Assembly: GCF_003337435.1 (NCBI RefSeq) | Contig: NZ_QPJS01000001.1 | Span: 636,513 to 700,512 of the forward strand | DNA length: 64,000 nt | Direction of reading: 5' to 3' | Source: Schleiferia thermophila | Lineage (GTDB): Bacteria > Bacteroidota > Bacteroidia > Flavobacteriales > Schleiferiaceae | Made by a program: the position numbers and the translations under genes | In this document: positions 37,358-48,056 of the stretch, one piece after another | Numbering within the stretch: the first letter of the stretch is position 1 | Layout of the letters: each line of letters starts with the position of its first letter | The notes under the pieces: model-generated | The model's input: the letters and a program-made list of their open reading frames with translations, nothing else | Database searches by the model: none | What the model was told of the DNA's origin: nothing

Positions 37358-37945
37358 TTAAAATCCGATATTGAAACGAAAAATTATTGAATTTGGATAG
37401 ACTTGATTGGCCCCTTGATGAACGGGATAAAATAACCCTATGCTGTAAAAATTATCTTGTCCAAGGGTGATATATCCTCCTCCTATCATAAATGGATACG
37501 ACCAGAAAAAATTCTCCCCTGACCAAATTCTCAACATTTCATATTCGACACCCACAAACAGGGTATTGTAGAGCAGCTTATGGACTAAAAAATTTACTCC
37601 AGCAATGTTGTATCTGACATTCCAAATTCTGTCGTGAATATATTGGTACATCAGACCAGTGCCTAGAATAGAGCTGACTTTGGATTCGTAAATATTGATG
37701 CGTGGGTTGAGCATTATGTTGGTAAAACTGCCCAACATTAATCCGAGATTTCCTCCGTAAAAAACTTTCTTATCACTTAAAAAAGCATCTGAAGTCGAAG
37801 AAACTCTCCGCTCATAACTATCCGAAGGATTCGAACGGCGTAGGGTGTATTCATCAGTAGTGTCTTGGGTCTGAGCTGACACTGTATATACACTGATAAA
37901 TACTATAAATAGGATCTGTCTGATCAAAATGCTTTTTTTACTCAA
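37358..37945 (-). CDS. Outer-membrane beta-barrel-like protein
   Basis: A 195-residue exported protein with a signal peptide ending near VSA|QTQD. From residue 60 on it alternates glycine and aromatic residues in short strands and ends in phenylalanine (FRFNIGF), the mark of an outer-membrane barrel. I cannot assign a family. It overlaps ridA by 8 nt and precedes the NYN-CSD gene by 24 nt, so the three genes are probably one transcript. Confidence 0.75.
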   Translation of the reverse strand: MSKKSILIRQILFIVFISVYTVSAQTQDTTDEYTLRRSNPSDSYERRVSSTSDAFLSDKKVFYGGNLGLMLGSFTNIMLNPRINIYESKVSSILGTGLMYQYIHDRIWNVRYNIAGVNFLVHKLLYNTLFVGVEYEMLRIWSGENFFWSYPFMIGGGYITLGQDNFYSIGLFYPVHQGANQVYPNSIIFRFNIGF

Positions 37946-38318
37946 AATATGCTATAACTGATACTTCAACATGTGCACCTTTTGGCAACCTGGCTACTTC
38001 TACTGTTTCTCTGGCCGGATAAGGCTCTTTAAAGTATTCGCTGTAAATTTCATTAATTACTGGAAAAGATGCCATATCTTTCAGAAAAATCGTCGTCTTT
38101 ACCACTTTTTGAAAATCAAGTCCAGCTTCGTTTAATATATTTTTAATGTTTTCAAACACGAGTCGTGCTTCCACGGCGATATCACCGGTTACCAGTTTAT
38201 TGGTATCGGGGCTGATGGCGATCTGTCCGCTCACAAACAAAAAGTCACCAGCTCTGATGGCCTGATTGTAAGGGCCTATGGGACTTGGAGCTCTTTTTGT
38301 ATTAACTATCTGCTTCAT
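37938..38318 (-). CDS. ridA: RidA family enamine/imine deaminase
   Basis: A 126-residue RidA (YjgF/YER057c) protein that hydrolyses reactive 2-aminoacrylate and related imines made by PLP enzymes. The conserved PSPIGPYNQA start and the catalytic arginine in PARETVEV are present. It is the first gene of a three-gene minus-strand operon and is divergent from bshA. Confidence 0.93.
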   Translation of the reverse strand: MKQIVNTKRAPSPIGPYNQAIRAGDFLFVSGQIAISPDTNKLVTGDIAVEARLVFENIKNILNEAGLDFQKVVKTTIFLKDMASFPVINEIYSEYFKEPYPARETVEVARLPKGAHVEVSVIAYFE

Positions 38319-38326
38319 CTATGTGG

Positions 38327-38334
38327 CAAATATA
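38327..38334 (-). promoter_or_regulatory. Predicted -7 promoter box of ridA
   Basis: On the minus strand this reads TATATTTG, a match to TAnnTTTG, 8 nt before the ridA ATG. It implies a leader of only a few bases. Confidence 0.5.
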
Positions 38335-38431
38335 GCAACGTACATCTATTCATTCGGATAGAGAATAAAGATGTCTATGGCTTTGGCTTTTTCCTCTTAC
38401 TGCGATTTTTATACGATTTTGGTAAGTTGTG

Positions 38432-38462
38432 TTTAACCGGTACGTCTGGAAGGATACCTTTG
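38432..38462 (+). promoter_or_regulatory. Predicted promoter of bshA, leaderless
   Basis: TTTA (38432-38435), 19 nt, then TACCTTTG (38455-38462). The ATG follows only 4 nt after the box, so the transcript probably begins at or next to the start codon. Confidence 0.6.
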
Positions 38463-38466
38463 TTTT

Positions 38467-39600
38467 ATGAATATTGGAATCCTTTGTCATCCTACCTATG
38501 GAGGTAGTGGGGTAGTAGCTACAGAGCTGGGAATGTTTTTGGCCGCTAAAGGTTATAAAGTCCACTTTATCACCTATGCCCAGCCGGTACGACTTGATAT
38601 ACTGGCCGAAAACATTTACTATCACGAAGTGCAGGTACATGAATATCCGCTGTTTGAATTCCCGCCTTATGAACTGGCATTGGCCAGTAAAGTGGTGCAA
38701 ACAGCCCTGAAGTGGAAACTTGATGTCATTCACGCTCATTATGCCATTCCTCATGCATATGCAGCCATCAGCGCCAGTCGAATCTTACGGGAGCAGGGCG
38801 TCAAACTCCCAGTAATTACTACCTTGCATGGTACCGATATCACCGTGGTAGGCCGCAACCCTGCTTACAAACCGGCTGTAACCTATTCCATCAACCACAG
38901 CGATATTGTAACAGCGGTATCTCAAAGCCTGAAAAAAGATTCCTACGACAATTTCGACATTACCAAGGAAATTGTCGTCGTTCCAAATTTTGTAGACTTA
39001 AAAGCATTTGAGAAGGAGATCCCCTGTATTAAAAGGCAGTTTGCCCCGGAAGGACAAAACATCATTACGCACATTAGCAATATGAGACCTGTCAAAAGAC
39101 TCCATGATGTAATTCGGACTTTTGGCCTAATCCGCCAGTCTCTTCCGGCCAGGTTGCTAATGGTTGGCGATGGCCCCGAAAAAGAACCTGCCCGCCAATT
39201 AGCGCGTGAAATTGGTGTGATCGATGATGTCATTTTTGTGGGAAATGCCGTGGATATATACCGTGTCCTGAAATGCTCTGACTTGCTGCTGTTGCCTTCC
39301 GAGAAGGAGAGCTTTGGCCTGGTTGCTCTTGAAGCGATGGCAGCCGGCATCCCTGTAATAAGTACCAACACAGGCGGACTGCCGGAGGTCAATTTAAATG
39401 GCATCACTGGATTTACGGCCAATGTAGGCAATGTGGAAGACATGGCTCATTACGCATTGAAGCTCCTAAATGACAAATCACTATACAGCCGCTTCAGCTT
39501 GAATGCGATCCAGAACGCCCGTAAATTTTCCATTGAAAAAATAGCTCCTATATACATAGCACTTTACGAAGAAGCTGTAGGAAGTCTCATTAAAAAATAA
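38467..39600 (+). CDS. bshA: N-acetyl-alpha-D-glucosaminyl L-malate synthase BshA
   Basis: A 377-residue GT4 enzyme that joins UDP-GlcNAc to L-malate, the first step of bacillithiol synthesis. The BshA signature is strong: CHPTYGGSGVVATELG at the N-terminus, HAHYAIPHAYAA and TLHGTDIT in the acceptor site, and EKESFGLVALEAMA for the nucleotide sugar. BshB and BshC are not in the window. The presence of bacillithiol as the main thiol fits Bacteroidota and is consistent with thioredoxin at 12774. Confidence 0.95.
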   Translation: MNIGILCHPTYGGSGVVATELGMFLAAKGYKVHFITYAQPVRLDILAENIYYHEVQVHEYPLFEFPPYELALASKVVQTALKWKLDVIHAHYAIPHAYAAISASRILREQGVKLPVITTLHGTDITVVGRNPAYKPAVTYSINHSDIVTAVSQSLKKDSYDNFDITKEIVVVPNFVDLKAFEKEIPCIKRQFAPEGQNIITHISNMRPVKRLHDVIRTFGLIRQSLPARLLMVGDGPEKEPARQLAREIGVIDDVIFVGNAVDIYRVLKCSDLLLLPSEKESFGLVALEAMAAGIPVISTNTGGLPEVNLNGITGFTANVGNVEDMAHYALKLLNDKSLYSRFSLNAIQNARKFSIEKIAPIYIALYEEAVGSLIKK

Positions 39601-39638
39601 TTTTTTTCATTTCCGCATTTACCAGTTTATCATTTTAT

Positions 39639-40673
39639 TTGAAAAAATTCTTAAATGTGGAAACCGTTTATTACATAGCCTGGTGGAATCTGGAAAACCT
39701 TCTCGATGTAGAGGATGCGCCTAGGCCAGAATGGCGTACCCGAAAAATCGGCAGATACCTTCAGGGATGGAACGAGCAAGTCCTGGACCGAAAAATCAGC
39801 AATCTAGCTTCCGTCCTGGCCGAAATGAACAATGGAACAGGGCCCGACATCGCAGGTGTCTGCGAGGTAGAGAATGAAAGACTCCTCTCGCTACTTACAG
39901 AAAAACTAGCACCTACCGGACGTACTTATGCCTATGTTCACCATGCGAGCTTCGACAAGAGGGGTATTGATATTGCTTTTTTATACGACAAAGACCTCTT
40001 TAACGTACCTCAGGACCTCATTTTTACTGTAAGATTGCACAAGCGATCGGCTACCCGGGATCTGTTGCAGGCTGAATTTCACACAAGAAGGGGAAATTCG
40101 CTCATCATCATTGCCAATCATTGGCCAAGTCGTACAGGTGGGCAATACGAATCAGAGCCCTTTAGAATTATGGCAGCCGAAACGCTCAGCTATTGGCTCT
40201 ATCAAATAGCTGAAAAGAGAGGTAACGATCAACCTGTTCTGGTGATGGGCGATTTCAACGACGAACCCTTCAACAGGTCCATTACAGACTACGCTCTTTC
40301 GACCGCAAACATCCGGCAAATCCGAAATGCCAAAAAAGACCACAATGGCATTTTTACTCCCTACCTGCTCAATCTGCTATGGAATGAAATGGCAGATGGC
40401 AAAGGCACCTTGCTCTATCAAGGGAAGTGGAGCCTACTGGACCAGATCATGGTCAATCGCGCCATTGTGCTTAATAAAGGCTTTACTGTACTTAGTGCTG
40501 GAGTCTACGATCATCCGGATCTGATTTCGAACCGTCATGCCCCTATGGCATTTGGCGCTCCCGGTAAAACAACAAAAGACAAAAATGGGAATCCAAAGGA
40601 AATTTTAGGCCGGTATTGGCCAAAAGGTTATAGCGATCATTTGCCGGTTGTCGTACTTTTGAAAGAAAATTAA
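39639..40673 (+). CDS. Endonuclease/exonuclease/phosphatase family protein, soluble
   Basis: A 344-residue EEP-fold hydrolase without signal peptide or membrane helix. The landmarks are WWNLENL, CEVENERLL (metal-binding E), ANHWPSR, MGDFNDEP and GYSDHLPV at the end. The substrate is not known. The frame opens with TTG at 39639, which lies in a promoter-like TTTATTTG; a GTG at 39657 (VETVYYIAWWN) is an alternative start. Confidence 0.85.
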   Translation: MKKFLNVETVYYIAWWNLENLLDVEDAPRPEWRTRKIGRYLQGWNEQVLDRKISNLASVLAEMNNGTGPDIAGVCEVENERLLSLLTEKLAPTGRTYAYVHHASFDKRGIDIAFLYDKDLFNVPQDLIFTVRLHKRSATRDLLQAEFHTRRGNSLIIIANHWPSRTGGQYESEPFRIMAAETLSYWLYQIAEKRGNDQPVLVMGDFNDEPFNRSITDYALSTANIRQIRNAKKDHNGIFTPYLLNLLWNEMADGKGTLLYQGKWSLLDQIMVNRAIVLNKGFTVLSAGVYDHPDLISNRHAPMAFGAPGKTTKDKNGNPKEILGRYWPKGYSDHLPVVVLLKEN

Positions 40674-40685
40674 TTTTCTTTATAT

Positions 40686-41060
40686 ATGAAAATAATGCTC
40701 GTGGACGATGATCCCATATTCAATTTCATCGCCCGTAAACTCATAGAATCTACTAAGATAGAGCACGAGCTCGAAGAATATCTGGACGGCTCCGAGGCCC
40801 TGGAAGCGATTAAGCAAAAAAAATCACCTGATGAGCTACCTGATCGCATCCTCCTCGATATCAATATGCCAAAAGTAAATGGATGGCAATTCTTGGAGGC
40901 TCTTCGGCACCTCAATATCTCCAAAGACGTGAGCGTGACCATAGTAACCTCCAGTATTGATGGTGAGGATCGCCGAAAGGCGTTTTCCTTTCCGGAAATT
41001 GATGAATTTCTCATAAAACCCATTTCAAAAAAAGAAATAGCTGAAATTTTAAATAAATAA
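40686..41060 (+). CDS. Single-domain response regulator
   Basis: A 124-residue receiver domain with nothing attached. The acidic pocket is D7-D8-D9, the phospho-acceptor is D58 (LLDINMP), the switch threonine is T88 and the conserved lysine is K111 (IKP). It is 15 nt upstream of the CheB-CheR-PAS gene. CheB proteins usually carry a receiver domain; here the fusion protein lacks one, so this separate receiver could supply it, or it could be a CheY-like output of the large kinase two genes on. Confidence 0.93.
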   Translation: MKIMLVDDDPIFNFIARKLIESTKIEHELEEYLDGSEALEAIKQKKSPDELPDRILLDINMPKVNGWQFLEALRHLNISKDVSVTIVTSSIDGEDRRKAFSFPEIDEFLIKPISKKEIAEILNK

Positions 41061-41075
41061 TTTACTTCCAACAAC

Positions 41076-43982
41076 ATGAAAGTGAGAAATGGTAAGTCCA
41101 AATCAGAATCTGAATATGTAGTAGGCATCGGGGCATCAGCAGGAGGATTGGAAGCACTTCAGGAATTTTTCAAAAATGCGCCGGCCAATACCGGACTTGC
41201 CTATGTAGTTGTACAGCATTTATCACCCGATTACAAAAGCCTAATGAACGAGCTTTTGGCGCGTTTTACCAGCATCCCCATTCAAATCATTGAGGATGGA
41301 ATGCTGATTGAGCCCAACCACATTTATTTAATCCCTCCAAAGAAAAATCTTTCGGTTTTCCACGGCAGACTCCTGCTCGAAGATCAGAGGCAAAACAAAG
41401 GTATCAATTTGCCAATAGATATTTTTTTTAGATCATTGGCCGTAGACTACGGTAAAAAAGCTATAGGCATCATACTATCCGGCACCGGAAGCGATGGTAC
41501 CCTTGGCATTAAAGCGATTAAGGAAGCAGGGGGTATGGTCATCGTTCAGGACGAAAAAACTGCCAAATTCGACGGAATGCCCAAATCCTCAATTGCTACC
41601 GGAGTGGTAGACTACATTTTGCCACCGGCAAAGATGCCAGATGCCATCATCAACTATATAAAGCATCCTTTTATCGAAAACAAAAATGGGATAGAAGAAA
41701 TCCTGAATCAAAATATTGATCAGCTGGTCAAAATCATGCACATACTCCGCGATTACAGTGGAATTGATTTCAGCTACTACAAAGAAAACACCATAATCCG
41801 TCGGCTTGAACGTCGCATGTCCATCAACCGACTCAACTCACTGGATGAATATATTTTACTACTCTCTTCGGACGACCGGGAAAAAGATGTACTCTACCGC
41901 GAATTTTTGATCGGAGTCACCAGATTTTTCAGAGATGAGGGAGCCTTTGAGTTTTTCAAAGACCATGTGATTCCAGAGCTTCTTAGCAAGGAGAGGAAAA
42001 TCTTGCGTGTTTGGTCAGTGGGATGCTCTACGGGAGAGGAGGTTTATTCGGTCGCCTTATTGATCCGAGATTTTATTGACACTTTCAATCTTACAACTGA
42101 AGTTAAAATCTTTGCTACCGACATAGATAAGACCGCCATCGAAATAGCAGGGCAGGGTGTCTATGCCGAAAGTGTTATCAGCGATATAGATCCTATATTG
42201 GTATCCAAATATTTTATCAAAAAAGAAAATACTTACCAGATTTCCGAATCCATTCGGAAGATGGTCATTTTCGCCACCCACAATGTCTTGAAAGATCCGC
42301 CATTTTCAAAAATAAATCTGATTATATGCCGCAACTTATTTATATATCTCAAACCTGACAGTCAATACCGAGTGCTCAATATGTTCTACATGTCACTTGC
42401 ACAAAAGGGCATCCTCTTTTTGGGCACTAGCGAAACCCTAGGAGATCTAAACGAAGCCTTTGAACCTATCAATGTCAAATTCAAAATTTTCAGAAAAAAA
42501 GAAGGATACCAGCCCTTGCTGATCCCAGAGACCAATCTGATGTATCAAAATACCAGAAATTTCACCCTCGAACCGCGTACCGGATTACTCAAAGAAGTAA
42601 AGCGCCAGTCAGAGCTCACCGAGAAAATTATCAGTGCTATATTACCACCTTCTATAGTCATCAACAATAAATTTCAGATCTTGCATGTCATCAACGACAT
42701 CAATCCATTTGTCTCCATACAATCCGGCAGGTTTAATCAAAACCTCACCAACATCATTCATCAGGATCTTCAGATCGTCGTAAACAACATCATACGCCGG
42801 CTCAAAGATGTCGGCGAATCCGTAGCTTTCGAAAACATCAAATTTGAAAATCTATCCATCACTTACGACGTTCAGGGGACCAAAATCGCAGAAAGCGAGG
42901 CAGAAACCATTTATCTCATCAGTTTTTACAAGAGAAAAAGCAAGAAATCCGCTGAAAAAGAAGAAATCCTTACACTGGAAGACCACTACCACGATCGCGT
43001 GAAAGAGCTGGAGTACGAACTGCAATTTGTAAAAGAAAGCCTCCAGGCTACGGTAGAAGAATTGGAGACCTCCAATGAAGAACTACAATCGTCCAATGAA
43101 GAGTTGATAGCGGCTAATGAAGAGCTGCAAAGCACCAACGAAGAGTTGCAAAGCGTGAACGAAGAGCTCTACACCGTAAACAGCGAATTTCAAATAAAAA
43201 TCGATGAACTTACACAACTGAACAACGATATTACCAATCTGCTCAACAACACCGGCATAGCAGCTCTCTACCTGGATCGTAAAATGTGCATCCGAAAAAT
43301 TACCCCATCGTTTAGCGAACTGAGCCATGTGATGGATTTTGACATCGGTCGCCCGATTCAGCACTTCTCAAATTCCATATTATATCCTGATTTTCTGGAA
43401 GATATCAAATCAGTGCAGAAAAATCTCCAAATTATTGAAAAGGAAATAGAAGTTAACCAGCATGTATATCTGCTGCGAATAGCTCCCTATCGCACTGATT
43501 TTCAGGCTGTAGATGGTATACTGGTCACCCTTACCAATCTAAAGAACATTTACGAGCAGAAAAAAGCCCTGAATCAAGCCACCCAAAGATTGCAGATGGC
43601 TCTGGAAATGGGCAACATGGCCTGGTGGGAATGGGATGTAAAAACAGGACAGGTGACAATGCACGAAAAAAAAGCCACCATGATTGGCTACTCCCTTAGT
43701 GAATTTCCTAAAGATGTGTACGAAATCTGTCAACTCATCCACCCAGAGGACTATGAACACACTATGCAGGTAATGCGCGACCACCTGGAAGGTAAAATAC
43801 CCATGTGGGACACCGTTTACCGCATTCGTTGCAAAGATGGGAGCTATAAAATCTATCACGATCGAGGCGGAGTGGTCGCCCGCGATGACCTAGGAAATCC
43901 TCTGAAACTAGTCGGAATCGTGATGGATGTATCAGATCACATGATGATGCATGCAGTACCCGATGAAAAAAGAGGATATTAA
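41076..43982 (+). CDS. CheB-CheR-PAS fusion protein without kinase domain
   Basis: A 968-residue protein. Residues about 14-190 are a CheB methylesterase with triad S21 (GASAGG), H48 (VVQHLSP) and D140 (TGSDGT). Residues about 210-470 are a CheR methyltransferase with the SAM site SVGCSTGEE and [13 protein letters not shown]-like region follows, then a long coiled coil (about 640-715) with repeated EELxSxNEEL heptads, and two PAS domains, the last with WWEWDVKTG and HPEDYE motifs. Such proteins normally continue into HisKA/HATPase domains; this one stops after the last PAS. Its end overlaps the following kinase gene by 32 nt. Confidence 0.92.
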   Translation: MKVRNGKSKSESEYVVGIGASAGGLEALQEFFKNAPANTGLAYVVVQHLSPDYKSLMNELLARFTSIPIQIIEDGMLIEPNHIYLIPPKKNLSVFHGRLLLEDQRQNKGINLPIDIFFRSLAVDYGKKAIGIILSGTGSDGTLGIKAIKEAGGMVIVQDEKTAKFDGMPKSSIATGVVDYILPPAKMPDAIINYIKHPFIENKNGIEEILNQNIDQLVKIMHILRDYSGIDFSYYKENTIIRRLERRMSINRLNSLDEYILLLSSDDREKDVLYREFLIGVTRFFRDEGAFEFFKDHVIPELLSKERKILRVWSVGCSTGEEVYSVALLIRDFIDTFNLTTEVKIFATDIDKTAIEIAGQGVYAESVISDIDPILVSKYFIKKENTYQISESIRKMVIFATHNVLKDPPFSKINLIICRNLFIYLKPDSQYRVLNMFYMSLAQKGILFLGTSETLGDLNEAFEPINVKFKIFRKKEGYQPLLIPETNLMYQNTRNFTLEPRTGLLKEVKRQSELTEKIISAILPPSIVINNKFQILHVINDINPFVSIQSGRFNQNLTNIIHQDLQIVVNNIIRRLKDVGESVAFENIKFENLSITYDVQGTKIAESEAETIYLISFYKRKSKKSAEKEEILTLEDHYHDRVKELEYELQFVKESLQATVEELETSNEELQSSNEELIAANEELQSTNEELQSVNEELYTVNSEFQIKIDELTQLNNDITNLLNNTGIAALYLDRKMCIRKITPSFSELSHVMDFDIGRPIQHFSNSILYPDFLEDIKSVQKNLQIIEKEIEVNQHVYLLRIAPYRTDFQAVDGILVTLTNLKNIYEQKKALNQATQRLQMALEMGNMAWWEWDVKTGQVTMHEKKATMIGYSLSEFPKDVYEICQLIHPEDYEHTMQVMRDHLEGKIPMWDTVYRIRCKDGSYKIYHDRGGVVARDDLGNPLKLVGIVMDVSDHMMMHAVPDEKRGY

Positions 43983-46900
43983 AAAAAAAATAGAGGAATT
44001 TCTCAACAATGGGGAAAATACCGAAAGTCAGATCGAAAACCTGGCCGAAAACATACTTATATTTAAAAAAGAACTCGAATACCAAAATGAAGAACTCCTG
44101 CGAATCAACAACCAGCTGGAGCGAAAGAATCAATTTATTGAAACTCTCTTTCACTCCATTCCCGAGCCAATCGTTTTGATTGACCAAAACTTTAGGGTTA
44201 TAAAATACAATAATTGTGCACTTCTTCAATTTTTTTTTTCCGAAAAAACAAGTGACGATTTCAGAAAATGGATAGATCCATCCAGCCAGGATGCCTTTTA
44301 CAAACTCGTTACCGGCAGACTTTCAGAAAGTGTGTTGACCACCGTATATCAGAGAAAATATTTGTCGCGAATCAATAATATAGAACTTGACGAATCTTCT
44401 GCATTTATCCTCTACCTGTCTGATATTACAGAAATCGAAAAAACAAAACAAATACTGGCAATCGAAAATCAAATCAATCAAATCATCATTGAATACCTAA
44501 ACGTAGAGGTAAATGAGAATACGGATCTGCAACAAGTGTTCACCAGAGTATTGAGCAGCATTTGTAAAGTCATCAGCGCAGAAGCCATTGTCTGGAAACA
44601 GGATGATATCCTTTTCAGCAGCGCTGAAAACACACAGTATCACAGTGAATTATTAGAAAAATGTGTAAATTTTTTTTTATCAAATAATGAATCATCTTTA
44701 CATACCTTAAGTGTCCAAAAGAAATTGATGGATGAGGCAAAAAAGAGCAATGTATTCATCTATCACTCTACGGAAGAAGATTTAAAAAAATACAAAGGTT
44801 CTCTCCTATTACTTTCTAAAGAACAAATAGACATTCAAATCTTTCAACTTATATCACTAGAAGTATCTAATCTTTTTCATCGTTTTAAGGGTGAAATTGA
44901 AATTAGAAACAGCGAAAGAAAATTCAGAAAACTGGCAGAAAATACAGCAGATGGCCTGGCAATCATTAAAAATAATTCACTAGTTTATGCCAACGACAAT
45001 TATTTTAAAATAACCGGAGTACCTCGATACGACAAACGGTATCAAAATCTTAGTGAAATATTCAATTATATTCACCCTGAGGACAGAGAGTCAGTTCAAA
45101 GTACATTCTTCAGAAACACACAAAACAAAATCAATTCTTTTGAGTATGAATTCAGAATACTAAATGCATCTGGTGAATACATCTGGCAATTTGATAAAGT
45201 AACCGTAGATTATCATCCTGATGGTAGCTATACTTTATACATAATTTCGGTAAACATCGATCAAAAGAAAAAGCAGCTCCAATGGCTGGCTATGCTGGAA
45301 AAAGCTATTCAGCAGAGTCCAGCCTCTATAGTAATGACAGATCCAGAAGGAAATATTCAATATGTAAACCAAGCGTTTACAGAAATTACAGGCTATACAC
45401 ATGAGGATATTCTCGGAAAAAATCCGCGAATTCTAAAATCCGGATTGGTATCTGAGGAGACCTATAAAGAATTGTGGAATACGATCATATCCGGTAAAAC
45501 CTGGAGAGGGGAATTTATAAACCGAAGAAAAAACGGTACTTTGTATTACGAAAGTGCTCACATATCTCCGGTGATAATAGAAGAAAAAATCGCCGGATTT
45601 ATCGCGATAAAAAATGATATCACGGAACTTAAGGAAATAAACAAAAAATTAGAACTGCTTTCACTGGTAGCTTCTCATACTCAAAATATGGTCATCATAA
45701 CCGATCACAACGGATATACCATTTGGGTCAATCGAAGCTTCGAAAAATTTACGGGGTATACCCTGGATGAGATGATTGGAAAAAAGCCTGGAGATGTGCT
45801 GCAAGGAAAAGAAACAAGTAAAAAACATATCAATGAAATGTCTAATAAACTTCAAGAATTAAAGCCATTTACCCAGGAGATACTCAATTACACTAAAAGT
45901 GGAAAACCTTATTGGGTAGAGCTAAACATTACTCCGATTTTTGACAGTTCAGGGCGACATACGATGTATATATCCGTAGAAAATGATATCACCCATAAAA
46001 TAGAACAGGAACAGAAACTACGCGAAAGTGAACGAAAAAACAGAGCAATTCTCAATGCAATTCCTGATTTGATTTTTATCATTGACAGAGAGCTTCGATA
46101 TATTGATTATCATGCCTTTGAGCCTGGTCAATTGCTGATGCCTCCTTCGAGATTTCTGGGTAGAACTGTACCAGATGTAATGCCAGAAAATTCCGGAAAA
46201 ATCATAGTAGATAACATTAAACAAACATTCCGTACTGCAGAGCTGAGTGAATTTATTTTTGAAATAGATGTTGGAAATCGAAGACGGTTTTACGAAGCCC
46301 GATGTGTAATGAAAGATTTCAACTCGGTATTGCTACTGATTCGAGATATAACGAAAAGCAAGGAAATTGAATTTCAGTTGAAAAACGAACAGCATTTGCT
46401 GAAAACCGTAATCGACAATCTTCCCAATACAATTTATCTCAAAGACAAAGAGTTAAAAAAAATACTTGTTAACAAAGCAGAGATCCTATATCTTGGAAAA
46501 ACCTCGGAAGAAGAAGTTATCGGTCGTACTGATTTCGAATTTTACGATCGTAAAGTTGCTTTAGGAATTTACAAAGAAGATATCGAAGTATTAAAAAAAG
46601 GGAAACCTTTAATTAATAAGATCATCGAATACACCAATCACTTAGGTGACAGGAAATTTATGATGATATCCAAATTTCCTTACAGGGATGTTAGTGAAAA
46701 CATTATTGGAATTTTAGGGATTGGAATCGATATTACCGAACTTAAGAAAAAGGAAGAAGAACTTCAAAATACAATTGCCATTATCACAGATCAAAACGAG
46801 CGCCTGAGGAGTTTTACCTATATAGTAAGTCACAACATCAGAGCCTATGCCGCTAATATCGATGGTCTGGTGGAGCTTATCAATAGTGAGCTCACGCCCG

Positions 46901-47472
46901 CCAGCGAGAAAAATCAGATGCTGAATCTGTTACAGGTGGCTTCAGCCAATCTGATGGAAACCATCAAAACACTCAACGAATCACTTGCTGCAGAAAAAAA
47001 AGGAAAAGAAAATATACAAAAAGTCAATATTTGTGAAGTGCTTGAAAAAGTACTTAAAGTTGTTAAAAAAGATATAGAATCCAACGATATTTTAATCATA
47101 AATGAAATATCCAAAGAACAAAACGTGGACTTTAATCCGGCTTTTTTCGAAAGCGTAATACTAAACCTTACGACCAATGCTATACGGTATCGTAGAAAAG
47201 ATGTAAAAAGCTATATTAAATATGAGTATAAAGAAGAAAATGGCATAAAACAATTAGAAATTTCTGATAATGGATTGGGTATAGACCTTGATAAATACGG
47301 ACATAAAATGTTTCGCATGTTTGAAACATTTCACATGCATCCGGAATCTAAGGGATTGGGATTATTTCTCACAAAGGCTCATATTGAAGCGATGGGGGGT
47401 AAAATTGAGGTAGAAAGCAGGGTAAATGAAGGCACTACCTTCAGAATTATTTTCAATCCTTTAAAACAGTAG
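43951..47472 (+). CDS. Giant soluble multi-PAS hybrid sensor kinase
   Basis: A 1173-residue histidine kinase without transmembrane helices. After an N-terminal coiled coil I see about six PAS domains (from near residues 50, 330, 450, 570, 690 and 810, several with PAC motifs such as GYTHEDILGKNPRIL) and a GAF-like region near 180-300. The dimerisation helix has H961 in VSHNIRAYAANI, followed by N box LNLTTNAIRYR, DNGLGI and GLGLFLTKAH. An ATG at 43963 is an alternative start, 12 nt downstream. The gene lies directly behind the CheB-CheR-PAS gene and probably provides its missing kinase half. Its 3' end overlaps the convergent MarC gene by 12 nt. Confidence 0.9.
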   Translation: MQYPMKKEDIKKKIEEFLNNGENTESQIENLAENILIFKKELEYQNEELLRINNQLERKNQFIETLFHSIPEPIVLIDQNFRVIKYNNCALLQFFFSEKTSDDFRKWIDPSSQDAFYKLVTGRLSESVLTTVYQRKYLSRINNIELDESSAFILYLSDITEIEKTKQILAIENQINQIIIEYLNVEVNENTDLQQVFTRVLSSICKVISAEAIVWKQDDILFSSAENTQYHSELLEKCVNFFLSNNESSLHTLSVQKKLMDEAKKSNVFIYHSTEEDLKKYKGSLLLLSKEQIDIQIFQLISLEVSNLFHRFKGEIEIRNSERKFRKLAENTADGLAIIKNNSLVYANDNYFKITGVPRYDKRYQNLSEIFNYIHPEDRESVQSTFFRNTQNKINSFEYEFRILNASGEYIWQFDKVTVDYHPDGSYTLYIISVNIDQKKKQLQWLAMLEKAIQQSPASIVMTDPEGNIQYVNQAFTEITGYTHEDILGKNPRILKSGLVSEETYKELWNTIISGKTWRGEFINRRKNGTLYYESAHISPVIIEEKIAGFIAIKNDITELKEINKKLELLSLVASHTQNMVIITDHNGYTIWVNRSFEKFTGYTLDEMIGKKPGDVLQGKETSKKHINEMSNKLQELKPFTQEILNYTKSGKPYWVELNITPIFDSSGRHTMYISVENDITHKIEQEQKLRESERKNRAILNAIPDLIFIIDRELRYIDYHAFEPGQLLMPPSRFLGRTVPDVMPENSGKIIVDNIKQTFRTAELSEFIFEIDVGNRRRFYEARCVMKDFNSVLLLIRDITKSKEIEFQLKNEQHLLKTVIDNLPNTIYLKDKELKKILVNKAEILYLGKTSEEEVIGRTDFEFYDRKVALGIYKEDIEVLKKGKPLINKIIEYTNHLGDRKFMMISKFPYRDVSENIIGILGIGIDITELKKKEEELQNTIAIITDQNERLRSFTYIVSHNIRAYAANIDGLVELINSELTPASEKNQMLNLLQVASANLMETIKTLNESLAAEKKGKENIQKVNICEVLEKVLKVVKKDIESNDILIINEISKEQNVDFNPAFFESVILNLTTNAIRYRRKDVKSYIKYEYKEENGIKQLEISDNGLGIDLDKYGHKMFRMFETFHMHPESKGLGLFLTKAHIEAMGGKIEVESRVNEGTTFRIIFNPLKQ

Positions 47473-48024
47473 TTTGATGTTTTGTGTAAAGAGCCTAATG
47501 GAAATCGCCAGGAGTACAATGCCAAAAGATTTTCTCAATATTCCAAGGCCGCTGTTTCCAAAGAGTTTCTCCAGTCTTTCCGTGTTCTTCAGCACGATGT
47601 AAACCAACAAAGAGTTGACTAAAATTCCGGCTAAAATGATGGTATATTCATACTCTGCCCGAAGAGAAATAATTGTGGTGAGCGTACCGGCACCAGCAAT
47701 AAGTGGAAAAGCAATTGGGATTATTGAGGCTGTATCCGGGTTTTCTTCTTTGTAAATCCTGATGCCCAAAATCATCTCTATTGCCAGAAAAAACAAAACC
47801 AAAGAACCAGCTACAGCAAAACTGTTTACATCCACACCTAGCAACCCCAGAAGCTTTTCACCTGTAAAAAGAAATACAACCATAATCACCAGGGCAACGA
47901 GAGTTGCCTTTTTCGATTGCACATGCCCGACCTTTTGTCTTAATGAGATAATTAAGGGTATAGAACCCAAAATATCTATTACGGCAAAAAGCACCATGGT
48001 TACAGTAATAAAATCGTTGAACAT
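47461..48024 (-). CDS. MarC family inner-membrane protein
   Basis: A 187-residue protein with six predicted helices and the MarC/YhgN features: an N-terminal FAVIDILGSIPLI, FLAIEMILGIRI and PIAFPLIAGAGTLTTII. The family has no firmly established function; it was once linked to multiple antibiotic resistance but is now regarded as a transporter of unknown substrate. It is on the opposite strand to the surrounding signalling genes. Confidence 0.9.
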   Translation of the reverse strand: MFNDFITVTMVLFAVIDILGSIPLIISLRQKVGHVQSKKATLVALVIMVVFLFTGEKLLGLLGVDVNSFAVAGSLVLFFLAIEMILGIRIYKEENPDTASIIPIAFPLIAGAGTLTTIISLRAEYEYTIILAGILVNSLLVYIVLKNTERLEKLFGNSGLGILRKSFGIVLLAISIRLFTQNIKLLF

Positions 48025-48056
48025 ATAAAAAATTTTTCCTGCAAAGTAGGTGTATA

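Noticed and set aside
43050-43180. Tandem-repeat-like DNA (repeated AATGAAGA units)
   Set aside because: It encodes the heptad coiled coil usual for CheB-CheR-PAS proteins, not a DNA repeat element.
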